The notes under the pieces: model-generated
Told to the model about the DNA's origin: nothing
The model's database searches: none
Seen by the model: only the letters and a program-made list of their open reading frames with translations
DNA from: Nocardia pseudovaccinii NBRC 100343
GTDB lineage: Bacteria > Actinomycetota > Actinomycetes > Mycobacteriales > Mycobacteriaceae
Direction of reading: 5' to 3'
NCBI RefSeq assembly: GCF_001613225.1
Contig: NZ_BDBY01000184.1
Location: 1 to 59,816 of the forward strand
Length of the DNA: 59,816 nucleotides
Program-made: the position numbers and the translations under genes
In this document: positions 51,922 through 58,809 of the stretch, one piece after another
Numbering within the stretch: the stretch's first letter is position 1
Layout: every line of letters starts with the position of its first letter

Positions 51922-52523
51922 GCCGATCGCGGGACCAGCGGTTGACCCCATATCCGGTCAGCGTCCCGTCCCGTCGCCCTGCGGTGCCTGGACCGGCGGA
52001 AACAGGATCGGGCTCAGCAGGTGCAGAAGCCCTCGTCCATGATGTCTGCCGCGGCCGTGCACGCGCCGCGGAAGCCTCAGCCGTCGATGCGGATCGGATC
52101 TTCGTGCTCAGGCACAAGAAAGATCGCGCCACGGGCCGCGGCCGCCTAGCCATCGGCGGTGGTTCTGATCGTCATGGCCGGTGACGCCTCGCCGATGCAC
52201 TGAAGCCGCGGTGCGGGTAACGCGTTATCCCGCGACGCTGGGGCTCCGTGCCGCCGCGCAGGCCGCGATCGAGGCAATCGTTCGGCAGGTGCGATTGGTC
52301 GACCTGGGGAAACGATATTCATCCTGCAGGATGGGCGGGACTATCAGGTCGCCGTCGATGACGATTTGTCGCTGTGGCGATACCGTGTCGGCCTGTCTTC
52401 GCGATAACCAGTAGTGAGCCGTTGTGTTCTCCGGCGAAACGAATTCGCCGCAGGGGATTTCGGCGGCGCGGCAATCGGGGCACTCTGGAAGGGAGCCCCT
52501 GATCCGATGACAGGAATCCGATC
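51922..52523. other. 600-bp region without an intact gene
   Basis: No intact gene is convincing. The second half contains what may be a frameshifted relic (listed separately). The first half has open frames on both strands of low-information composition. The promoter of the desaturase gene must lie at the right end. Confidence 0.4.
52187..52413 (+). pseudogene. Possible frameshifted remnant of a small gene
   Basis: One frame reads TRYPATLGLRAAAQAAIEAI then VRQVRLVDLG, protein-like for about 35 residues. Immediately after, a different frame becomes protein-like (ETIFILQDGRDYQVAVDDD, then LSLWRYRVGLSSR) and ends in TAA at about 52407. Neither frame alone makes sense across the junction near 52310, and the second has no start codon. 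A single indel would join them into one small protein. No family recognised. Confidence 0.3.
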
Positions 52524-53483
52524 GTGACACGTACCTTGACACAGCTGGAGTTACTGACCGAACTCGAACCCGTTGCCGAACAAAATCTCAACCGTCACCT
52601 ATCGATGGCCAAGAACTGGCACCCGCACGACTACGTGCCGTGGGACCAAGGCCGCAATTTCGCCGAGATGGGCGGAATCGATTGGGAACCAGCGCAGTCC
52701 CAGTTGAGTGAACTGGCCAAAGCCGCGATGGTCACCAATCTGCTGACCGAGGACAATCTGCCGTCCTATCACCGACTGATCGCCGAGTCCTTCTCCCAGG
52801 ACGGCGCCTGGGGCACCTGGGTGGGGCGGTGGACCGCCGAGGAGAACCGGCACGGGACCGTCATGCGTGACTATCTCGTCGTCACCCGCGGGGTGGACCC
52901 GGTAGCGCTGGAACATGCGCGAATGGTCTGCATGACGGCCGGGGTGCAGCACCCGACCGGGGTGGACGACAACGGATTCCTGCCCGGTGTCGCCTACGTG
53001 ACTTTCCAGGAACTGGCGACCAGGGTCAGCCATCGCAATACCGGCCGGGTCTGCAACGACGCGACTGCCGACCGGATGCTGCAGCGCATTTCCGCCGACG
53101 AGAACCTGCACATGGTCTTCTACCGCAACCTCTGCGGTGCAGCCATAGATCTGGCTCCCGACCAAGCGCTGGTAGCGATCTCCGCGATCATCCGCAACTT
53201 CCAGATGCCGGGTGCGGGCATGCCGAACTGGCGTCGTAACAGCGTGCTGATGGCCAAACACGGCATCTACGATCTGCGCCAGCACCTCGAGGAGGTCGTC
53301 ACACCGGTGCTGCGCAAGTGGAATATCTTCGAGCGCAATGACTTCGGGCCTCGCGGCGAACAGGCGCGCGAGGAACTCGGCTTATTCCTCGAGCAGCTCG
53401 GCAAAGATGTGCTCAAGTTCGAGGAACAGCGCGACCGGGCACTGGCACGCGAAGCGCGCAAGCGCGAGTGGCAGGACGCCTGA
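52524..53483 (+). CDS. Acyl-[acyl-carrier-protein] desaturase
   Basis: Soluble di-iron desaturase of 319 aa (ferritin-like fold) with the two iron-ligand motifs EENRH (about residue 110) and DENLH (about 195). It contains the family stretches WTAEENRHGTVMRDYLVVTRGVDP and NWRRNSVLMAKHGIYDLRQHLEEVV. Similar to mycobacterial DesA1/DesA2, which introduce double bases-level unsaturation (a cis double bond) into ACP-bound fatty acids, including mycolate precursors. GTG start. Stands alone, followed 105 bp later by the VWA gene. Confidence 0.92.
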   Translation: MTRTLTQLELLTELEPVAEQNLNRHLSMAKNWHPHDYVPWDQGRNFAEMGGIDWEPAQSQLSELAKAAMVTNLLTEDNLPSYHRLIAESFSQDGAWGTWVGRWTAEENRHGTVMRDYLVVTRGVDPVALEHARMVCMTAGVQHPTGVDDNGFLPGVAYVTFQELATRVSHRNTGRVCNDATADRMLQRISADENLHMVFYRNLCGAAIDLAPDQALVAISAIIRNFQMPGAGMPNWRRNSVLMAKHGIYDLRQHLEEVVTPVLRKWNIFERNDFGPRGEQAREELGLFLEQLGKDVLKFEEQRDRALAREARKREWQDA

Positions 53484-53528
53484 GCCGATCCCGCTGGATC
53501 GATGATCTTGGTCGCGACCAGCGGACTC

Positions 53529-53558
53529 TTGACGAGGCGAGTTTTAGTCTCATACACT
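53529..53558 (+). promoter_or_regulatory. Promoter of the VWA operon
   Basis: TTGACG (53529-53534) and TACACT (53553-53558) separated by 18 bp: a good -35/-10 pair. The -10 lies inside the operator inverted repeat, so a bound repressor would block polymerase. Confidence 0.65.
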
Positions 53559-53563
53559 AAAAC
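53541..53563. promoter_or_regulatory. 23-bp operator overlapping the VWA promoter
   Basis: Perfect inverted repeat GTTTTAGT-N7-ACTAAAAC, 26 bp before the VWA start codon. It is AT-rich against a GC-rich background, which makes chance occurrence unlikely. The NUDIX-HTH protein at the end of the same gene set is the obvious candidate regulator. Confidence 0.75.
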
Positions 53564-53588
53564 AAGGCTCACGAGAGGAAGTGATGAC

Positions 53589-54539
53589 ATGGGATACGGA
53601 CATTGGGACGACACCGCCTACCGCGCGGCCAAGACCTTCCGTGCCAGCCGAGGTCTGGACGACTTCGGGTACACCGCGCAGATGCGGGGGCAGCCGTATT
53701 CGGATTGGCGGGCGCATCCCGCGCTCGAACCGCTCGGGGTCACAATGCGTGAATGCCGGGATTCGGCCGAGCACGGCAACTCGCTGCCGATCGCGGTGCT
53801 GTTCGACGTCACCGGATCGATGGGGCGGGTGCCGCGGATCATGCAGGACAAGCTCGGCAAATTGCACGGTCTGCTGCGGCGCAAGGGCTATGCGGAGGAT
53901 CCGCAGATCATGTTCGGCGCCATCGGCGACGCCGATACCGACCGCGTGCCGCTGCAGGTCGGGCAGTTCGAATCCGACAATCGGATGGACGAGCAGTTGC
54001 GCAATATCCTGCTGGAGGGTGGCGGCGGCGGACAGAAGTCCGAAAGTTATGAACTGGCCGCGTATTTCATGGCCACCCATGTCGCGACGGACGCATGGGA
54101 GCGGCGCGGTAAGCGCGGCTACCTGTTCATCATCGGTGACGAGTTGAACAAGGCGAAGTTGGCGGGGCGGCATATCCGTGGCGTCATCGGCGATCATGTG
54201 CGCACCGATATCGAGGTCGCATCGATCTATCGGGAACTGGCCCAGCGCTGGCACGTGTACTACATCCTGCCGAACCAGTCGAACTACTTCGACGATCTCG
54301 AGATCGCCGAACACTGGCGGGGGTTGCTCGGCCAGAACTTCATGAAGCTCGACGATCCCGCCGCGGTCTGCGAGCTCATCGCACTCACCATCGGGCTGGA
54401 GGAGGACCGCGTCGACGTGCATACCGGACTCGCGGATCTGCGTGATGTGGGGTCGATGGCAGAGGCCGATTCGGTCGGAAAGGCGTTGGGCGTCAAGGCG
54501 GGACCGAGTCTTCGTGCCCTGTCGCGGGGGCAGAGCTGA
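53589..54539 (+). CDS. VWA-domain protein
   Basis: 316 aa. Residues about 65-290 form a von Willebrand factor A domain with an intact metal-ion-dependent adhesion site: D73-x-T75-x-S77 in LFDVTGSMG, plus the later acidic loop GDADTD. A glycine-rich segment (LLEGGGGGQKSESYELAAYF) follows. No signal peptide or membrane segment, so it is cytoplasmic. VWA proteins typically act with AAA+ or enzyme partners as metal-dependent interaction modules. ATG 53589 has GAGAGGAAG upstream. It heads a same-strand set with a small ORF, a PurA paralogue and a NUDIX-HTH protein. Confidence 0.82.
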   Translation: MGYGHWDDTAYRAAKTFRASRGLDDFGYTAQMRGQPYSDWRAHPALEPLGVTMRECRDSAEHGNSLPIAVLFDVTGSMGRVPRIMQDKLGKLHGLLRRKGYAEDPQIMFGAIGDADTDRVPLQVGQFESDNRMDEQLRNILLEGGGGGQKSESYELAAYFMATHVATDAWERRGKRGYLFIIGDELNKAKLAGRHIRGVIGDHVRTDIEVASIYRELAQRWHVYYILPNQSNYFDDLEIAEHWRGLLGQNFMKLDDPAAVCELIALTIGLEEDRVDVHTGLADLRDVGSMAEADSVGKALGVKAGPSLRALSRGQS

Positions 54540-54570
54540 ATCCGGCAAGTGGTGGAGTGCTGCCGCTCCG

Positions 54571-54753
54571 ATGTGGCGTTCGGCCCCGGACGGCTATCGC
54601 GCGGGCACGCTGCTGATCCGGAGCGCAGAGAGCCTGTGGCCGACGTCGCAGTGGCACGCCGATGGCGATGCACAGGGCCGAATCGTGGTGCGCATGCTCC
54701 GCGCGGCTGGGGGTCGAATGTCTGCGCTTTCGAACGCATCAATGGAAAGGTAA
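54571..54753 (+). CDS. Small ORF between VWA and PurA-like genes (60 aa), unrecognised
   Basis: The frame reads MWRSAPDGYRAGTLLIRSAE then SLWPTSQWHADGDAQGRIVV and ends NASMER. It has G/C-rich third positions and a sensible composition, unlike alternative frames in the same 220 bp. Spacing is 31 bp after the VWA stop and 10 bp before the PurA-like start, as expected inside an operon. Only a distant GGTGGAG precedes the ATG. Confidence 0.4.
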   Translation: MWRSAPDGYRAGTLLIRSAESLWPTSQWHADGDAQGRIVVRMLRAAGGRMSALSNASMER

Positions 54754-54763
54754 GGGGTGAGAG

Positions 54764-56017
54764 GTGATTCCGTCGCACATTATCGTGCTCGACCTGGGGT
54801 TCGGGGATGCGGGGAAGGGGGCGACGGTCGATTGGCTGTGCGCACCGGAGACGGGGCTGGACGTATCGGCGGTCGTGCGATTCAACGGCGGTGCGCAGGC
54901 CGCGCACAATGTCATCGCCGACGGTCGCCATCACACCTACGCGCAGTTCGGATCCGGAACCTTTTCCGGTGTGCCGACGCTGCTCTCGCGGCACATGCTG
55001 GTCGAGCCGATCGCGCTGGCGAGTGAATCGCGGCAGCTTGCGGCACTCGGTGTGCGGGATCCGCTGTCGCTCTTGCGGATCGACGGCCGCGCATTGCTCA
55101 CGACCCCGATCCATATCGCCGCCAACCGTGCGCGCGAGGATGCGAGGGGTTCCTCGCGGCACGGTTCCTGCGGCCGCGGCATCGGCGAAACAGCAAGTTA
55201 CGCACTCGAATACGATGCGCCGACCGTCTCGGACTGCCTGCGCCCCGACGTGCTGCACGCCAAGCTGCAGGCGATGGCGGCACACTACGGGCCACTGATC
55301 GCGCCGAGCACGCACCGATACGAAGCGATTCGCGATCTGGTCGATATGTACCGGGAATTCGCCACTGCCGTGCGCATCGCCGACGGCACCGAACTCGCCC
55401 GCCTAGCGCAGCGCGGCCGCCTGATTTTCGAAGGCGCACAAGGCGTTCTTCTCGACGAATGGCGCGGCTTCCATCCGCACACCACCTGGTCCACCGTCGA
55501 ACCGCGCAACGCACGCGCCCTACTCGCCGAAATCGGCGCCCCCGCTTACACACTCGGCGTCACCCGCACCTACATGACCCGCCATGGTGCGGGACCGTTC
55601 CCCACCGAAGACCCCACCATGGCGATCCCCGAACCGCACAACACCACCGGCGCCTACCAGGGCCATTTCCGATGCGGCCACCTCGACCCCATCCTGCTCC
55701 GCTACGCCATCGAGGTCTCCGGCGGCATCGACGGCCTGGCCCTCACCCACCTGGACGCACCCGGAACCGGCTACGCCGCAACGGGATACGCGACTTCGCG
55801 CGGGGTAATCGACCGCATCGAACCAGGCCGCTGGCAAGACCTCGACCACCAACGCGACCTCACCGCCCTGCTGACCACGGCCGATCCGTTGCTGACAGCC
55901 GTGCCAGCCGACCCGGTGCCCTGGCTGGAATGTCAACTCGGTACCCCGATAGTCCTTACCGCGGACGGCCCGGACCGTCGCAACCGGATCCCGGCCAGGG
56001 TCGTTGCCGCCGCCTAG
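54764..56017 (+). CDS. Divergent adenylosuccinate synthetase paralogue
   Basis: 417 aa, homologous along its length to PurA: LDLGFGDAGKGATVDWL (P-loop-like GDxGKG with catalytic Asp15), VRFNGGAQAAHNVIADG (catalytic His48 kept), IFEGAQGVLLDEWRGFHP, YMTRHGAGPFPTED and GIDGLALTHLDAPG. It departs at key sites: GHT becomes AHN, the aspartate-binding TTxGRPRR region is TTGAYQGHFR, and the guanine-recognition TKLD is THLD. The housekeeping PurA is therefore unlikely to be this gene; a different purine nucleotide, amino acid or phosphate donor is inferred. GTG 54764. In a same-strand set with VWA and NUDIX-HTH genes. Confidence 0.75.
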   Translation: MIPSHIIVLDLGFGDAGKGATVDWLCAPETGLDVSAVVRFNGGAQAAHNVIADGRHHTYAQFGSGTFSGVPTLLSRHMLVEPIALASESRQLAALGVRDPLSLLRIDGRALLTTPIHIAANRAREDARGSSRHGSCGRGIGETASYALEYDAPTVSDCLRPDVLHAKLQAMAAHYGPLIAPSTHRYEAIRDLVDMYREFATAVRIADGTELARLAQRGRLIFEGAQGVLLDEWRGFHPHTTWSTVEPRNARALLAEIGAPAYTLGVTRTYMTRHGAGPFPTEDPTMAIPEPHNTTGAYQGHFRCGHLDPILLRYAIEVSGGIDGLALTHLDAPGTGYAATGYATSRGVIDRIEPGRWQDLDHQRDLTALLTTADPLLTAVPADPVPWLECQLGTPIVLTADGPDRRNRIPARVVAAA

Positions 56018-56074
56018 AACTCGTTGGTGTGCCACTCGGTCGAAGCCGGACGGGGTGCGGCAGGATGGGGTGGC

Positions 56075-56701
56075 GTGGAGCAATCCGTGGTTTCGGTTGA
56101 TGTGGTGGCATTGCGGTTCTGGGCCGACGACGCCGGGGTGACCGTGGGTATCGCGCCGCGGGAGACGGAGCCGTTCACCGGGCAGCTGGCGCTGCCGGGG
56201 GTGCTGCTCGGGCGAGGGGAGCGGTTGGTCGCGGCGGCGCGGCGTGCGGTGCACACCAAGTTGGGCGTGCCGGAAGCGGCTATCGGGGCGGTCGGGCAGT
56301 TGGTGACCTTCGACGAACCCAATCGCGACCCGCGCGGGCCGACGCTGTCGATTGCCATGTGGGCGGTGGTAGGGCCGCATGACGGGCCCGCGCAATGGGT
56401 TTCGTTCAATGCGGTGCCCGAATTGGCCTTCGACCACAATCGCATCGTCGATGCCGCTCGCGGCCTGCTGGCCCGTCTGCTCTGGAAGGATATGGCGTTC
56501 ACCAGAGCGCTGACCGGTGATGAATTCCCGGCGACCCGCGCGGTGGAACTCAGCTCCTCCGTTCTCGGCGCCCGCCCCGACCCGGCGAACCTGAACCGCA
56601 CCCTGGCAGCCATCTCCGGCCTGGAACGCACCACCGAACGCCGCCGCGTCAAGGCCACCGGCCGCCCCGCCGCCGTCTGGGCCTTCACCCCCGGCGAATA
56701 A
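56075..56701 (+). CDS. NrtR-like NUDIX-HTH protein with degenerate NUDIX box
   Basis: 208 aa. Residues about 5-140 form a NUDIX fold (VDVVALRFWADDAGVTVGIAPR), but the box reads GVLLGRGERLVAAARRAVHTKLG, so the catalytic REUXEE glutamates are missing. Residues about 145-208 are a winged-helix-like domain (FTRALTGDEFPATRAVELSSSVLG, then LERTTERRRVKATGRPAAVW) as in NrtR-type regulators. NrtR proteins use the dead NUDIX domain to sense ADP-ribose-type metabolites. GTG 56075 follows AGGATGGGG. It lies 57 bp after the PurA paralogue and is the probable regulator of the set. Confidence 0.8.
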   Translation: MEQSVVSVDVVALRFWADDAGVTVGIAPRETEPFTGQLALPGVLLGRGERLVAAARRAVHTKLGVPEAAIGAVGQLVTFDEPNRDPRGPTLSIAMWAVVGPHDGPAQWVSFNAVPELAFDHNRIVDAARGLLARLLWKDMAFTRALTGDEFPATRAVELSSSVLGARPDPANLNRTLAAISGLERTTERRRVKATGRPAAVWAFTPGE

Positions 56702-56710
56702 CGCACCGCT

Positions 56711-57430
56711 CTACACTTCGTAAACCGCGTATGTGCGTCCGAGCACCGGATAGGACACATTCCGCACCGGCACACCACCCGCGGTGCGTCCGAACTCCGT
56801 GCCTCCGTGCGCGTGTCCATGAATAGCCAGCACCGCACCGCCCGCGTCCACGGCCGCACCTAGATCGTGACAGCCCAGCCCCGGATAGATCTTCGGCGGT
56901 TCACCCACCAGCGTGTCGATGATCGGCGCGAAATGCGTCAGGGCGATACGTGTTCGGCACTTCAGCGAATCCAGTGCCTGACGCAGCCGCAGTGCGTCGA
57001 GCGGCCCGCGCCGCATCCGGGCACGGTGCTCTGCGCTGCCTTCGTCGGGTGTGCCCGGGTATGCGGGAAATCCACCGCTGCCACCCATCACCCCGGCGAT
57101 TCCGACCTGCCGCCCGCGCAGCTCGAGCGTGATCGCATCGCCGTCGAGCACATGCACGCCGAGTGCGGTGAGCATGGCCGCGATGCGGTACCCGAGCCGC
57201 CGATCGTGATCGTGATTGCCGAGCACCACGACCACCGGCATCGCGAGTCCGGCGATCTCGGCGCACAGCAGATCCGTTTCGTGCGGCCCACCGCCCTCGG
57301 TGAGATCGCCGCCGAGCAGCAGTACATCGGCGTCCAGTCGTAGGAAGTCAGGGCGGAAACGTCCTGCGACGGCATCGCGCATATGCAGATCCGCGACGGC
57401 GGCGATCCGAAGGGGTGCAGCGGGGGACAT
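56711..57430 (-). CDS. Calcineurin-like metallophosphoesterase
   Basis: 239 aa with the five metallophosphoesterase motifs in order: DLH (AAVADLHMRD), GGDLTEGG, GNHDHD, the histidine in LTHFAP, and GHAHGG. All metal ligands are present, so it should hydrolyse a phosphodiester or phosphomonoester; the substrate is not predictable. ATG 57430 matches the family N-terminus; upstream in-frame residues are not conserved-looking. Convergent with the NUDIX-HTH gene, 9 bp apart. Confidence 0.88.
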   Translation of the reverse strand: MSPAAPLRIAAVADLHMRDAVAGRFRPDFLRLDADVLLLGGDLTEGGGPHETDLLCAEIAGLAMPVVVVLGNHDHDRRLGYRIAAMLTALGVHVLDGDAITLELRGRQVGIAGVMGGSGGFPAYPGTPDEGSAEHRARMRRGPLDALRLRQALDSLKCRTRIALTHFAPIIDTLVGEPPKIYPGLGCHDLGAAVDAGGAVLAIHGHAHGGTEFGRTAGGVPVRNVSYPVLGRTYAVYEV

Positions 57431-57645
57431 GGCGGTCAGCCAGCCACACGCTGGACGGCGTGTCAACTGGCTTCTGCCGTTCACCTCACCGATACGCACC
57501 CGTGAGCAGTATGAATAGCTATTGGCTATCGCGAGTTCAATGGCTGTTCAGCAAGGCGACCGGCGATGGCGAGACCGATGAAACGTCCGTGAACACTCAC
57601 TCGGTGCGCTACCGAAAGGCACTGTCGTACCGGATCGTTCGGGAT

Positions 57646-58617
57646 ATGAGCGCGCGAACCGCAGCCACCACGCCCCTCGCACGCAGGCAGCTTTTCTCCG
57701 GCGCCGTTGCCGTCGCGGCGGTCTCGACCGTCCTCGCCACCGGGCGTGCGCAGGCCGCCTCTCGAGCCGACAAGGTCGTCCTCATCGGACTCGACGGCAC
57801 GATGTACCGCAAGATCGAAGAGGTGCGGGCGCCGAACCTGTTGCGGCTCAGCGCCGAAGGCGCCCTCGGCCGCGGCTCCATCGCCCCGCACATCTCCATC
57901 TCCGGCCCGTCCTGGGCCACCGTGCTCACCGGCGTCTGGGGCAGCAAACACGGCATCACCGACAACAACTTCGACGCCACCCCGTTCGCGAAATATCCGA
58001 CGGTCTTCACCCGCCTCGAACGCCACGATCCGACCCTCAAGACCCAGTCCATCGCCACCTGGGACCAGATCGCCACCATGACGGCCAGCGGCGATCCGCG
58101 CGCCGACGTCGTCATCTCCACCCCGCTCGTCCCCGATGACGACAATGAAAGCGCCACCGACGCCGCCACCACCGACACCGTGGTCACCGCCATCACCAAA
58201 TACGCCCCCGACTTCCTGTTCACCCACCTCGACCAGGTGGACCGCGCCGGCCACCAGCACGGCGGGGCGTCCAGCGAATACCGCGACGCCGTCACCCGCA
58301 TCGACGCCCTCGTCGGCCGCATAGTCGCCGCCGTAGACGCTCGTGCTCGCGCCAACCCCGCCGAACGCTGGACCATCCTGGTCACCACCGACCACGGCCA
58401 CCGGCCCAAGGGCGGTCATGGCGGCCAAACCCCCGACGAGACAAGCAGTTTCGTCATCGCCCGCGGCCCGAACTTCCTCGCGGGCGCGACCAGTTCCAGC
58501 TTCTCGCTGGTCGATATCACCCCCACCGTGCTGGATATCTTCCACGCCCCGCTCGACCCGGACTTCGACGGACAATCGCGCATCCGCCAGCCCGTTGAAC
58601 CTTTTACCAGCCGATAG
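57646..58617 (+). CDS. Tat-exported alkaline phosphatase-superfamily phosphodiesterase
   Basis: 323 aa. N-terminal twin-arginine signal (LARRQLFSGAVAVAAVSTVL) with AQA cleavage site, so it is exported folded. The mature domain is of the nucleotide pyrophosphatase/phosphodiesterase type: VVLIGLDGTM (first metal Asp), ISGPSWATVLTGVWGSKHGI (nucleophile region, Ser/Thr), THLDQVDRAGHQHG and TTDHGHRPKGGHGG (metal His/Asp). Likely cleaves nucleotides or phosphodiesters outside the membrane. ATG 57646. Divergent from the cytoplasmic metallophosphoesterase. Confidence 0.88.
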   Translation: MSARTAATTPLARRQLFSGAVAVAAVSTVLATGRAQAASRADKVVLIGLDGTMYRKIEEVRAPNLLRLSAEGALGRGSIAPHISISGPSWATVLTGVWGSKHGITDNNFDATPFAKYPTVFTRLERHDPTLKTQSIATWDQIATMTASGDPRADVVISTPLVPDDDNESATDAATTDTVVTAITKYAPDFLFTHLDQVDRAGHQHGGASSEYRDAVTRIDALVGRIVAAVDARARANPAERWTILVTTDHGHRPKGGHGGQTPDETSSFVIARGPNFLAGATSSSFSLVDITPTVLDIFHAPLDPDFDGQSRIRQPVEPFTSR

Positions 58618-58809
58618 GGCACCTTTCGCCCGCTCCGCTCGTGTCGCCGCATACGATCGCCAGCGCCGCAATTCACCGGCATAACCGGGGCATTTCCGAC
58701 TCGGCAACCTCGGATCGGGCAGGTGACCTGCGCGCGGACTAAAGTTGTGGTCTGGGCGGTTGCAGCGGTCGGATACTGTGGTCCGATCGCGGCGTGGAGA
58801 GGTGGTGGC

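Noticed and set aside
51942..52184. 80-codon plus-strand frame in the region before the desaturase
   Set aside because: Short, Arg/Ala/Gly-rich, no ribosome-binding site and no recognisable sequence.
54764..56017. Housekeeping purA
   Set aside because: Active-site motifs for aspartate and GTP recognition are altered and the context is not purine synthesis, so no gene symbol was assigned.
58745..58779. relA promoter (TTGTGG or TTGCAG with GATACT/TACTGT)
   Set aside because: Spacings of 8 or more than 20 bp do not fit a sigma-A promoter; not supported from sequence alone.
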